A stretch of DNA of 64,000 bases from Dyadobacter sandarakinus (lineage in GTDB: Bacteria; Bacteroidota; Bacteroidia; Cytophagales; Spirosomataceae): the NCBI RefSeq assembly GCF_016894445.1, contig NZ_CP056775.1, positions 5,010,001 to 5,074,000 of the forward strand. The letters run 5' to 3'. Under the pieces are notes generated by a model. It worked only from the letters and a program-made list of their open reading frames with translations. It searched no databases and was not told the origin of the DNA. Every line of letters begins with the position of its first letter. The first letter of the stretch is position 1. Made by a program: the position numbers and the translations under genes. Shown in pieces: positions 54,989-63,952 of this stretch.

Positions 54989-55014
54989 AAATGTTCGACC
55001 TATGTTCGACCTAA
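54989..55014. repeat. Right arm-site candidate, tandem TGTTCGACCTA
   Basis: Same 26 bp and same orientation as 35573-35598. It is 44 bp inside attR. Paired arm sites at both ends are expected for integrases of the lambda/IntDOT type. Confidence 0.7.
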
Positions 55015-55015
55015 T

Positions 55016-55051
55016 GAAAAAGCCACTTACAACTCTCGGTCATAAGTGGCT
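55016..55051 (-). terminator. Element-borne terminator for tRNA-Pro
   Basis: On the minus strand AGCCACTTA pairs with TAAGTGGCT (perfect 9 bp, 13-nt loop), followed by TTTT. It lies directly after the tRNA 3' end and inside the element, so it replaces the original terminator at 35371-35407. Confidence 0.75.
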
Positions 55052-55057
55052 GATTTT

Positions 55058-55104
55058 CAATGTCGGGATGACAAGATTCGAACTTGCGACCCCTAGCACC
55101 CCAT
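55058..55104 (-). repeat. attR: 47-bp direct repeat within tRNA-Pro
   Basis: Identical to 35413-35459. Covers the 3' half of the intact tRNA-Pro from the anticodon loop outward. Confidence 0.93.
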
Positions 55105-55136
55105 GCTAGTGCGCTACCGGACTGCGCTACATCCCG
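55063..55136 (-). tRNA. tRNA-Pro (anticodon GGG)
   Basis: Complete class I cloverleaf on the minus strand. The acceptor CGGGATG pairs with CATCCCG and discriminator A; the anticodon arm is CTAGC-ATGGGGT-GCTAG with G after the anticodon; the T arm contains GTTCGAATC. The 3' half is shared with the element's attL. Confidence 0.96.
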
Positions 55137-55171
55137 TTCCTCATTTGGGTTGCAAATCTATAAATGTTTTC

Positions 55172-55217
55172 AAAAAAAAGCCCGTCCCAGGATAAAATAA
55201 CCGGGGACGGGCGAAAA
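55172..55217 (-). terminator. Terminator of the RND efflux operon
   Basis: On the minus strand GCCCGTCCC pairs with GGGACGGGC (9 bp, about 15-nt loop), followed by eight T. Confidence 0.9.
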
Positions 55218-55220
55218 ATT

Positions 55221-58200
55221 TTATATCGTTTCACTCTGCCAATTGGGGTTTACAACCTCCGGAGCGCTCTTTCTGAACCATTTGTCACGTACTCGCTCGT
55301 TGACATAGTACATGCAGGGTACTATAATCAATGTCAGCAAAGTCGAGAATGTTAGCCCGAAAATGATGGTCCAGGCCAGAATGTTCCAGAAAACAGAGCT
55401 CGGTCCTCCTACAACCAGGTCTGGTTCGAGGTTGCGGAACAGACCTACAAAGTCCACCGTAATACCAAGCGCCAGGGGTACCAGTCCCAGTACCGCAGCC
55501 GAAGCCGTCAGAAGTACCGGCGTGAGCCTGATCGCTCCCCCTTCAATAATAGCTTCCCGCATCGGATATCCCCGGCCGCGGAGCTCTTCAATGAACTCAA
55601 TGAGGAGAATACCATTTTTTACCACGATCCCCGCCAGCGCAATGATCCCCACACCCGACATGATGACCGAAAAGTCTTTGTCGAAAACAATGAAGCCCAG
55701 TAACACGCCAATCAGCGAAAGCAGGATGGTAAAGAAGATAATGAATGGTTTGACAACCGAGTTGAACTGCGTGGCCAGGATCAGGTAAATCAGCAGGATA
55801 GCCGCACCGAAAGCGGTGCCCAGGAATGCCATAGATTCATTCTGCTCCTCCTGCTCACCGCCCATTTTAATCGTATAACCATTCGGAACCTCCATATCCT
55901 CGATCAGGGTCTGGATTTGCGCCACGATTTCATTGGCATTATAGCCGGGCAGTACGTCCGATCCGAGGGTCACTATACGTTGCTGATCCTGGCGGTTGAT
56001 CTGGCTGAATGTCGTAGAGTAATGAATGTTGGCCACAGAAGTGATGGGCACCTGGCGCAATGCACCTCCCATCACCATGTCGCGGTACACCACATTCAGG
56101 CTCAGCAGTTTTTCAATTTGTTCACGGTCATCCTTTTCCAGCCGGACCATAATCGGGTACTCGTCCTTATCATCGCGGAACTTGGAAACTTCCAGACCAA
56201 ACAAGGCCGTACGTACTGCCAACGCAATTTGCTGCGAGCTGATCCCTTCACGCTGCGCCTTTTCCCGGTCTATATCAATAACGATCTCAGGCTTGTTGGT
56301 AACGAGGTCGGACCGGAGCTGATCAATACCTTCGATACCTGACTGTGCCACACGCTGCAGTACTGTTTTTTCAAGCTTCTGCAGTACGGTGAAATCGTCC
56401 CCGGAAATTTCAATGGAGATGGGCTTACCGGTCGGAGGGCCTACTGCTTCCCGTTCAACGGAAATCTCAGCGCCGGGAATGCCTACTACGGCCGCACGTA
56501 TTTTCCTCAGAATGTCTTCGGACGAGCGCCCGCCTCTTTCGGTACCATATACAAAGGCAACAGTTACTTTGGATTTGTGTGGTGTTGCAGCACGGTCAGG
56601 GTTATACGGATCACCCGCGTTTTTGCCCACGTTAGCAATCACTGAGTTTACCATATCCATGGCCTTTTCTTTTTCCAGCACATCAAAAACCTTCTTTTCA
56701 ATCACTTTCGTTACCGAGTCTGTCACCCGGGCGTCAGTACCGATGGGCATTTTATTATAAACATACACATAGTCGGGATCGCCGCTGGGGAAGAACAATA
56801 CCTTGGGTTGTACGATCCCTGTCAGTACAAAGGTGCAAACCAGCATCAGGACCATCACCACGATCGCTACTACCGGCCGCCAGCCTCTCAGCAGCCAGTC
56901 GATAAGCTTGCGGTAATTATTTTTCAATGCGGGTAAAAGTTTGTCCTGAAAAGGCACAAGGATTCTTGGCGTCAATACATAATGGTTGAAAATGTACAGG
57001 AGCAGAATGAAAATGAAGAAGTTACCCAGTCCACGATCCACGAGGTAGCCCAGCAATGCGGCTACTGCCAGAATGATCAGCGGGCGGCGGATGGATTTCA
57101 GGCTGGTATCGTGCGCTTCCTTTTCGTCGTCATGCCGTCCCATAAACGATACGGCAAAAACCGGGTTCATGACATAAGCCACAAACAGCGAGGCTCCCAG
57201 CGTGATAATGAGCGTGAGCGGCATGAACTTCATAAATTCCCCCACAATCCCGGTCCAGAAAAGCAGTGGAAAAAACGGTGCAATGGTCGTAAGCGTACCT
57301 GAAAGTACCGGGATAAACACTTCCCCGGCGGCTGCCTTTACCGCCTGCTGGATGGTCCAGTCCTTGTGCATGTTGAAGAGCCGGTGGGTATTTTCGATCA
57401 CCACAATCGCGTCGTCCACCACCAGCCCGATTCCCAGCAAAAAGGCAAACAGTACAATGGTGTTCAGGGTAAATTCAGTACCAACCATAGGTCCGATGAT
57501 TGGCATCATCACAAATGCTACCAGTGCAGACAGCGGAACCGAAAGCCCTACAAAGATCGCGTCGCGCACACCCATGAAGAACATCAGTACCATTACCACA
57601 AAGATAAAGCCGAGTACCACCGTATTGATCAGATCGTGCAGGTCTGCCCGTGTCTGTATGGATTGATCTGCTGTAATTTTTACATCAAGTCCCTGCGGAA
57701 AACGGTCTTCCTTATATTCTGCAATTACATTCTCGATCTTGTCTGCTGCTTCTACCAGGTTTTCTCCCGAACGCTTGATAACGTTCAGCGTAATAACGGA
57801 TTTGTTGGCCAGCCGCGCAAAGTCCTGCTGCTCCTCAAAGCTGTCGGTTACCTCAGCGACGTCACCCAGGCGAACCGTAGCACCCGTAGAAGTACGAATG
57901 CGAATGTTGCCCATATCGTCTACATTGGTATACTCACCCTTTACCCGCAAGGTACGGCGTACACCTTCCACATTCAGTTCACCGCCTGACACGTTGATGT
58001 TTTCGCCTTGTACCGCCGTTTGTACATCAAAAAACGTAAGTCCCGACGCCTTCATCCGGTCCAGGTTGACATTGATCTGGATCTCGCGGTTCAATGCGCC
58101 GAGAATGTCTACTCGGGTGATTTCAGGCAGGGCTTCAATGCCGTCCTGAAGGTCTTCCGCGTATTGCTTAAGCTGTTTCAGGGAATAGTTACCAGCGATG

Positions 58201-58652
58201 TTTACGTTCATGATCGGAAACTCCGAGAAGTTCACATCCTGGGCAGTAGGGCCGGAATCCAGGTTTTGCGGCAGGTCGGTTTTGGCTTTGTCAATGGCAT
58301 CCCTGACACGCTGCAATGCTACCTCCACCTGTACGTCGGGTGTGAATTCCACCAGGATCACCGATACGTCCTGCAATGCATTGGACTTAATCTTTTTCAC
58401 CCCGTTCAGCGATTTCAGCTGTTTTTCAATGGGCTTGTTAATCGTATTTTCGATGTCTGCAGGCGCCGTACCGAAGTATACCGTATTGATATAAATCTGG
58501 GGGATCTTGATATCCGGAAATTGTTCTTTGGGCAGGTTATTGTACACCATAAACCCGGCAAGCGTGATAATGAACGTGAAGATGTAAATCGTCGTCCGGT
58601 TTTCAACGCACCAGTTGGTGAAGCCCAGGGTTTTATATTCGCTAAATTTCAT
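55221..58652 (-). CDS. RND efflux transporter inner-membrane subunit (AcrB-like)
   Basis: 1143 aa, proton-driven multidrug or solvent pump. Two halves, each with one helix, a large porter domain and five or more helices. Family motifs: GTAPADIENTINKPIEKQLKSLNGV near the start, GIGLVVDDAIVVIENTHRLF in the fourth helix with the Asp pair of the proton relay, and GIIALAGIVVKNGILLIEFIEELRGRG in the second half. Last gene of the tetR-tolC-adaptor-RND operon. Substrate unknown. Confidence 0.96.
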   Translation of the reverse strand: MKFSEYKTLGFTNWCVENRTTIYIFTFIITLAGFMVYNNLPKEQFPDIKIPQIYINTVYFGTAPADIENTINKPIEKQLKSLNGVKKIKSNALQDVSVILVEFTPDVQVEVALQRVRDAIDKAKTDLPQNLDSGPTAQDVNFSEFPIMNVNIAGNYSLKQLKQYAEDLQDGIEALPEITRVDILGALNREIQINVNLDRMKASGLTFFDVQTAVQGENINVSGGELNVEGVRRTLRVKGEYTNVDDMGNIRIRTSTGATVRLGDVAEVTDSFEEQQDFARLANKSVITLNVIKRSGENLVEAADKIENVIAEYKEDRFPQGLDVKITADQSIQTRADLHDLINTVVLGFIFVVMVLMFFMGVRDAIFVGLSVPLSALVAFVMMPIIGPMVGTEFTLNTIVLFAFLLGIGLVVDDAIVVIENTHRLFNMHKDWTIQQAVKAAAGEVFIPVLSGTLTTIAPFFPLLFWTGIVGEFMKFMPLTLIITLGASLFVAYVMNPVFAVSFMGRHDDEKEAHDTSLKSIRRPLIILAVAALLGYLVDRGLGNFFIFILLLYIFNHYVLTPRILVPFQDKLLPALKNNYRKLIDWLLRGWRPVVAIVVMVLMLVCTFVLTGIVQPKVLFFPSGDPDYVYVYNKMPIGTDARVTDSVTKVIEKKVFDVLEKEKAMDMVNSVIANVGKNAGDPYNPDRAATPHKSKVTVAFVYGTERGGRSSEDILRKIRAAVVGIPGAEISVEREAVGPPTGKPISIEISGDDFTVLQKLEKTVLQRVAQSGIEGIDQLRSDLVTNKPEIVIDIDREKAQREGISSQQIALAVRTALFGLEVSKFRDDKDEYPIMVRLEKDDREQIEKLLSLNVVYRDMVMGGALRQVPITSVANIHYSTTFSQINRQDQQRIVTLGSDVLPGYNANEIVAQIQTLIEDMEVPNGYTIKMGGEQEEQNESMAFLGTAFGAAILLIYLILATQFNSVVKPFIIFFTILLSLIGVLLGFIVFDKDFSVIMSGVGIIALAGIVVKNGILLIEFIEELRGRGYPMREAIIEGGAIRLTPVLLTASAAVLGLVPLALGITVDFVGLFRNLEPDLVVGGPSSVFWNILAWTIIFGLTFSTLLTLIIVPCMYYVNERVRDKWFRKSAPEVVNPNWQSETI

Positions 58653-58745
58653 AATGTTGAATGACTGAATGATTGAATGACCGAATGACGGACAATTTCT
58701 GACTCACTGACTACAACTGACCTGAGCGGTCGTCACTCTTCATGT

Positions 58746-59879
58746 TTAGTAGCTGATCGGCTGGCCGTCCGAAACATCCTGGTAACCCATGGTAATCAGC
58801 TGGTCGCCGGCACTGAGTCCTTTCAGGATTTCCACTTTGCCCTTGTAGCTCAAACCAGTCTGTACTTCCCGGGCCTTCGCCACTTTTTTATTGCCTTCGG
58901 TCACAGCTACGTACACTACATTGCCTTGTTCCGTACTCTGAACAAAGTTCTGGTCGATGGCCAGTGCATTTTTGCTAGTGGCATCATTGATCTGTACGGC
59001 TGCCATCATGTTGGGCTTGATGGCGCGGTCGGAAGGCAGGTTGGCTTCAATGGTAAACGTACGCGAAAGCGGGTCCACGGCGGTGCTCACAAATGTAACG
59101 CGGGCTTTAAACTCCTTTTTCAGGTCAGGAAACTGTACAATCACCTCATCGCCTTTTTTGACGCTGGCCGCATACGTATCCGATACTTTGGCCGATACTT
59201 TCAGGTTGCTCAGGTTCACAACCCGCACTACGCCCACACCTGGTGACGCTGTTTCTCCTACCTTCACATTAACCTGGTCCACCACGCCGGCCATGGGCGA
59301 GACGATGTTGCCTTGCGACAGCTGGGTATTCAGCGTAGAAAGCTTTCTTTCCAGTGCTTCCTTGTTGTTTTTGGCCTGAAGGTATTGCAGCTCGGTACCG
59401 ATTTTCTGCTCCCATAGGTGCTGCTGCTTTTCAAAAAGCGTATTTGCAAGCGAAAGCTGTGTTTTCAGTTCTTCTATGGACTCACTCAGAATACTGTTGT
59501 CGATCTTGCCGATTACGGTGCCTGCACGTACATTATCACCTTCCTTGACGTACATGGCCGTAATCACGCCCCCTGTTTTGGGCGTGACCAGTACGTTGTT
59601 TTTGGCATCGACAGTACCTTGCAGCTCTACATAATGCCGGAATGTCTCCGCGCCCAGGGTATCAACAGATACCGCCTTCACCTTGCTTTCACCGGCCTTT
59701 TTCGGATCCAGTTTGGCGATCTCGGTTTCCAGCGTCTTGATCTTCTTTTCGGTTTCACTGCGCTCGGCTTTCAGCTTGGCGAGTTCTTCCTTTTTACCTT
59801 CCAGGCCTTCCTTTTTTGCGTCACCGCAGGAGTACAGCAGCGCGGCCATTATGGTAATTATCAGGATATGCTTTTTCAT
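58746..59879 (-). CDS. RND efflux periplasmic adaptor lipoprotein
   Basis: 377 aa from ATG 59879, which places the lipoprotein signal MKKHILIITIMAALLYSC at the start. An ATG at 59933 overlaps the tolC stop (ATGA) and could also be used, giving 18 more residues. After the lipid Cys comes a coiled coil (residues about 20-55), then lipoyl halves (VLVTPKTGGVITAMYVKEGDNV), an alpha hairpin, beta barrel and C-terminal domain. It bridges the RND pump and TolC. Confidence 0.93.
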   Translation of the reverse strand: MKKHILIITIMAALLYSCGDAKKEGLEGKKEELAKLKAERSETEKKIKTLETEIAKLDPKKAGESKVKAVSVDTLGAETFRHYVELQGTVDAKNNVLVTPKTGGVITAMYVKEGDNVRAGTVIGKIDNSILSESIEELKTQLSLANTLFEKQQHLWEQKIGTELQYLQAKNNKEALERKLSTLNTQLSQGNIVSPMAGVVDQVNVKVGETASPGVGVVRVVNLSNLKVSAKVSDTYAASVKKGDEVIVQFPDLKKEFKARVTFVSTAVDPLSRTFTIEANLPSDRAIKPNMMAAVQINDATSKNALAIDQNFVQSTEQGNVVYVAVTEGNKKVAKAREVQTGLSYKGKVEILKGLSAGDQLITMGYQDVSDGQPISY

Positions 59880-59929
59880 GGTATAATCAGGTAGCAGTTT
59901 CAGATTTTGTTTCGGTGTTAATATTCTGT

Positions 59930-61297
59930 TCATTTTTCAACATAAAGTTCGCCTCTTGCCCTGCTCAGGTCTACTTTGGCCAGTATCAGGTCATAAAGGG
60001 CTGTGAAATAGTTGGTCTGGGCTTCTTTCAGGGACGATTCCGCATTAATCACCTCAATGTTGGATCCTACGCCTTCCTTGTACTTGATTTTGGAAACACG
60101 TACAATTTCCTGCGCCAGGTCAAGGTTGCGTTTCTGGGTTTCCAGGGTGGCAAATGCATTCTTGATGTTAATGCTGGCCTGACTGGTTTCCAGGTCGATG
60201 GACTGCTGTAAAAGCGTCTGGTTATTTTTTACTTTATCCAGCGCAAGCTTTTTCTGGTCGAGCTGGTAACGTTTGCTGAAACCATCGAAGATCGGCACAG
60301 TAAGGTTCAGGCTGAGTAATGCATTGTTAAACCATTTGGTCGAAAATAAGCTGGTAAAGCTGTCCTGACCATTGTTGTGGCCGTATCCGAACGACAGCGA
60401 CAAACTGGGCAGGTAGCCCGCACGCACATTTCTGATATCCAGGCCGGCAAGTTTTTCCTGTGTTTGCAGCAATGCAAATTCTACCCGGTTTTCATAGCTG
60501 GCTGCCAGGTTGGAGGTACTGGCACGCAATGCGTCGATGTCTACCGCATTGATATCGTCCGTCAGCCGCACAGATTGCGTTGCCGGCATGCCCATCTGAA
60601 ATTTCAAAAGTGCGTAGCTGATCTCAATCAGGTTCTGCACTTTCTGCCGCTCGGTACGCAGGTTGTTGAGTTGTACTTCGAGCCTGTTTACATCCAGCAA
60701 TTCTACAAACCCGCTTTCATTCATGACTTTCGTTTCCAGCATGAGCGTGTCTACACGGCTGATGTTCAGATCCAGCAGCTTTGCGCGTTCTTCGGCCACC
60801 TGGGCCGAATAATACGCCTTGGTCACAGCTTCTGCCACGGATACTTTGGATTGGGTAATGCTTTTCTGAGCAAGCTCGCGGTAGGTAGCTGCTGCTTTTA
60901 AACCAATGAAATAAGATCCATTGAAGATCAGCTGCTGCAGTGTGGCCGCGGCTGTACCCTGGTACCTTACCCCAAACTTCACGGCTACCGGAGGTGCATC
61001 AGCGGACGCATTGGGATCCGCGAAGTTGGCCGGCAGGAAGAAGCGCTGGATGATCACATTGTCAGTGATATTGAAATTGGCAGTCACCTGTGGCAGCCCG
61101 GCAGCACGTATTTCACCAATCCGGGCTTCGGCGGAAAGTGCATCCAGCTGCGTGTTTTTTACATTCAGGTTGTTTTTGATGGCATAATCCACTGCCTGTG
61201 ACAGTGAAAAGCTGTTGTCCTGGGCTTTCGCGTGACCAAAGCTGAGTATGATCGCGAACAGGGCGAAGCTGCGGCGCATAAAGGTTTCATTTTTCAT
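59930..61297 (-). CDS. TolC-family outer-membrane channel
   Basis: 455 aa. Signal peptide (FALFAIILSFGHAKA); two repeats of long helices with the TolC pattern (SLSQAVDYAIKNNLNVKNTQLDA, LSLSFGYGHNN, KEGVGSNIEVINAESSLKEAQTNYF). Forms the outer-membrane tunnel of the pump. The start overlaps the tetR stop by 11 bp; ATG 61279 is an alternative start. Confidence 0.94.
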   Translation of the reverse strand: MKNETFMRRSFALFAIILSFGHAKAQDNSFSLSQAVDYAIKNNLNVKNTQLDALSAEARIGEIRAAGLPQVTANFNITDNVIIQRFFLPANFADPNASADAPPVAVKFGVRYQGTAAATLQQLIFNGSYFIGLKAAATYRELAQKSITQSKVSVAEAVTKAYYSAQVAEERAKLLDLNISRVDTLMLETKVMNESGFVELLDVNRLEVQLNNLRTERQKVQNLIEISYALLKFQMGMPATQSVRLTDDINAVDIDALRASTSNLAASYENRVEFALLQTQEKLAGLDIRNVRAGYLPSLSLSFGYGHNNGQDSFTSLFSTKWFNNALLSLNLTVPIFDGFSKRYQLDQKKLALDKVKNNQTLLQQSIDLETSQASINIKNAFATLETQKRNLDLAQEIVRVSKIKYKEGVGSNIEVINAESSLKEAQTNYFTALYDLILAKVDLSRARGELYVEK

Positions 61298-61913
61298 GGG
61301 TGTTATATTCGATTGCTGATTTGCCTTTGATAGAATTGTAATGCTGCAAACCTTTTTCCGACAGTATACCCCGCAAAAAGTGGGTCAGCAGCTCCAATTG
61401 GATGTACATGACATTATGCTTTTTGTTGGTGAAAATCGTATGGTCAAAGGCCATCATCACCTGTTCGACGCGCAGGAGCGAGAGTATTTCGGTGTCAATG
61501 TCGGCATGGTAGAGCCCTAATGCAATGCCGCGGTCCAGGTTGTCGCGGATGTGCCGGAGTATGACCTCATGCTTATAGGAATCAAAAAGTCCCCAGGCAT
61601 CCGGATAGTACTTTTTCAGGTCATACAGGAAAGTCGGGTTCATATGGGTGAGCGTTTGCTGCATTTGTTCAGTTGTAAAAATCATCTGCTCCACCGGATT
61701 GGGTCCCTGCTCGTCGATCCGCTCTATCTCACATTGCTCGTCGGCCAGTACCTGCCTGATAACCAACTCCAGAATCGCTTCCTTGTCTGCATAATGCTGG
61801 TAAATGGTACGCTTTGAAATTCCAAGTTCCCTGGCAATATCGTCCATGGTTACGCTCTTGATGCCGTAGCGCCAGAATAGCTTATAGGCCGATTGTATAA
61901 TACGCTCTTTCAC
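61287..61913 (-). CDS. TetR/AcrR-family regulator of the efflux operon
   Basis: 208 aa. N-terminal HTH with SVTMDDIARELGISKRTIYQHYADKEAIL; the rest is the all-helical ligand-binding domain. First gene of the four-gene efflux operon, so likely a repressor of itself and the pump. A candidate operator lies 37-66 bp upstream. Confidence 0.93.
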   Translation of the reverse strand: MKERIIQSAYKLFWRYGIKSVTMDDIARELGISKRTIYQHYADKEAILELVIRQVLADEQCEIERIDEQGPNPVEQMIFTTEQMQQTLTHMNPTFLYDLKKYYPDAWGLFDSYKHEVILRHIRDNLDRGIALGLYHADIDTEILSLLRVEQVMMAFDHTIFTNKKHNVMYIQLELLTHFLRGILSEKGLQHYNSIKGKSAIEYNTHEK

Positions 61914-61949
61914 ACCGGCAAATTTGTAATTTTCCGATCACAAAAACCA

Positions 61950-61979
61950 AGAAAACTCCGGAAAGTTTCAAAGTTTTCT
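61950..61979. promoter_or_regulatory. Candidate operator of the TetR regulator
   Basis: Inverted repeat AGAAAACT/AGTTTTCT (14-bp spacer) with a second, nested AAACT/AGTTT pair (61953-61957 with 61963-61967). It lies where a TetR repressor would block the promoter of its operon. Confidence 0.5.
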
Positions 61980-62458
61980 GAGATCAAAAAAGTCTGACTG
62001 TTCTGATCCTTACAAGCAGGACGTAAGTCTAGATACAAGATACCGGTGAAGCGGGTTACGAAACCGGTATATTTCCCCTGCTGACATTATCTTATTGTTA
62101 AATATTGCTGCCTTTCATGATCTGGGAAAATCATCCTTTGGATTAAGCATTGTATTCCAGACAGATCCGGTAGTGCTGCAAGGCTTCCCGGGCTACTCTC
62201 TTGTAACCTCAGGTCTGTTTTTTGCTGACCTGCCTGTTCAAAAGTAGGCAGGCAGGCTGGTCGGGGTCAACCTAAGAAATACCAAATGGATGAAACCCGG
62301 TATGAACTTCGTTATTAGCCTGATAAATTGCTTTTGCAGGGGAATGATTTGCTGAATTCCGGTGTTTGGAAATCACATGAATTCTGGCCAAATTTCGGGT
62401 CGTTTCGTTCCTATTATTAACTCACAATTCATTAATTGCCATCGCGACAAACAAATCA
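61980..62458. other. Intergenic region between efflux operon and arginine decarboxylase
   Basis: No gene. A CCTGCCT/AGGCAGG hairpin at 62229-62252 with an extra GGCAGG copy looks like a dispersed repeat unit. No clear consensus promoter for the decarboxylase gene is seen. Confidence 0.45.
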
Positions 62459-63940
62459 ATGAAAAGCTACATTGACCTGATTCAGCAGACGTTCGAATTT
62501 CCCACGATGGAGTTTAACGTTGATAACAACGAGCTGCTGTTCAACAATGTACCTCTGATGGATATCATCAAGGAACATGGTACGCCGTTAAAAATCAATT
62601 ACCTGCCCAAGATCGGGGAGCATATTGAAAATGCCAATATGTTTTTCCGGAATGCGTTCAAGCGCCATAATTATAAAGGGACGTACACGTATTGCTACTG
62701 TACCAAGTCCTCCCATTTCAGCTTCGTGCTGGAAGAGGCTCTGAAGCATAATATTCACCTTGAAACTTCCTCGGCTTTTGATATTCCCATTATCCGGGAG
62801 TTGTACCGCCGCGGAAAGGTTACCAAGTCGACCTACATCCTTGCCAATGGTTACAAGCTGCCGCGTTATACCCAGTACCTCAGCGAGCTAATCAACGAGG
62901 GCTTTAATGTAGTGCCAATCCTGGACAACCTGAAAGAAATTGAGTCGTACGAGCAGCAGGTTACTGCGGATACCGTGTACTTTGGTATGCGCATCGCTAC
63001 GGATGAGGAGCCGAATTTTGCTTTTTATACCTCCCGTCTTGGAATCCGCTATAATGATGTACAGCAGCTTTATAAAGAGAAAATAGAGACCAATCCGCGG
63101 TTCAAGCTCAAAATGCTGCATTTCTTTATCAATACCGGTATCAAGGACAGCGCATACTACTGGAGTGAGCTCACCCGGTTTATGTTCAAGTACTGCGAGA
63201 TGAAGAAAATTTGTCCGGAACTTGACTCTATCGATATCGGCGGCGGGCTGCCTATCCAGACCTCCCTGCAGAGCGGCTACGATTACCAGCAGATGATCGA
63301 TGAAATCATTGAAAACATTCAGTGGATCTGTAATAAGAACAATGTGCCTGTACCGCACATTTTTACAGAGTTCGGTAGCTATACTGTAGGAGAGAGCGGA
63401 GCGGTTATTTACGAGATTATCGATAAAAAGCTGCAAAACGATAAAGAGCTCTGGTATATGATCAACGGATCTTTTATCACCCAGCTGCCCGACTCCTGGG
63501 GCATGAACCAGAAGTACATCATGCTGCCGATCAACAACTGGGATAATCCGTACCAGAAAGTAAACCTGGGCGGGCTGACCTGCGATTCCCAGGACTTTTA
63601 TAACAGTGAAATGCACAGCGCCGACTTGTACATGCCCATTTTTGAAGAGGATTCAGAAAAGCAGTACATAGGATTTTTCCATACAGGCGCCTATCAGGAA
63701 TCACTGGGTGGATATGGCGGCATTCAGCATTGCCTGATTCCTGCACCCAAGCATGTGCTGGTAGACCGGGATGAGGATGGTAAAATCACAACGCGGGTGT
63801 TTGCGCAGGAACAAAAAAGTGATTCCATGCTGCGTATCCTGGGCTTTAAGGATGAGTCGTACACTTCACCTGAAGTGAAAAACGAACACGAAAGCCAGCC
63901 TGTGGAAGTAGAACCTGAATTGGCGGAAACAAAAATTTAA
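62459..63940 (+). CDS. speA: Arginine decarboxylase, alanine-racemase-fold type
   Basis: 493 aa. Makes agmatine from arginine for polyamine synthesis. Fold-III PLP enzyme: YCYCTKSSHFSF with the PLP Lys83, DSIDIGGGLP (phosphate loop), and HTGAYQESLGGYGGIQHCL near the C-terminus. Shorter than the Escherichia coli SpeA and typical of the Bacteroidota group. Acidic C-terminal tail. A terminator-like hairpin follows. Confidence 0.92.
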   Translation: MKSYIDLIQQTFEFPTMEFNVDNNELLFNNVPLMDIIKEHGTPLKINYLPKIGEHIENANMFFRNAFKRHNYKGTYTYCYCTKSSHFSFVLEEALKHNIHLETSSAFDIPIIRELYRRGKVTKSTYILANGYKLPRYTQYLSELINEGFNVVPILDNLKEIESYEQQVTADTVYFGMRIATDEEPNFAFYTSRLGIRYNDVQQLYKEKIETNPRFKLKMLHFFINTGIKDSAYYWSELTRFMFKYCEMKKICPELDSIDIGGGLPIQTSLQSGYDYQQMIDEIIENIQWICNKNNVPVPHIFTEFGSYTVGESGAVIYEIIDKKLQNDKELWYMINGSFITQLPDSWGMNQKYIMLPINNWDNPYQKVNLGGLTCDSQDFYNSEMHSADLYMPIFEEDSEKQYIGFFHTGAYQESLGGYGGIQHCLIPAPKHVLVDRDEDGKITTRVFAQEQKSDSMLRILGFKDESYTSPEVKNEHESQPVEVEPELAETKI

Positions 63941-63952
63941 TACCGGGTATAA

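Larger units (their letters stand above)
35413..55104. mobile_element. Integrated mobilizable element at tRNA-Pro (NBU-like)
   Basis: About 19.6 kb bounded by perfect 47-bp direct repeats of the tRNA-Pro 3' half. The intact tRNA is at the right end and a 3' fragment at the left. Module order: tyrosine integrase, unknown gene, excisionase-like gene, helicase, primase, MobC, relaxase, then cargo. Mobilisation genes are present but no type IV secretion genes, as in Bacteroides NBU elements. Several decayed genes in the right half suggest layered insertions and partial decay. Confidence 0.88.

Noticed and set aside
57366-57989. 207-codon plus-strand frame opposite the RND transporter
   Set aside because: Antisense shadow of a well-conserved gene.
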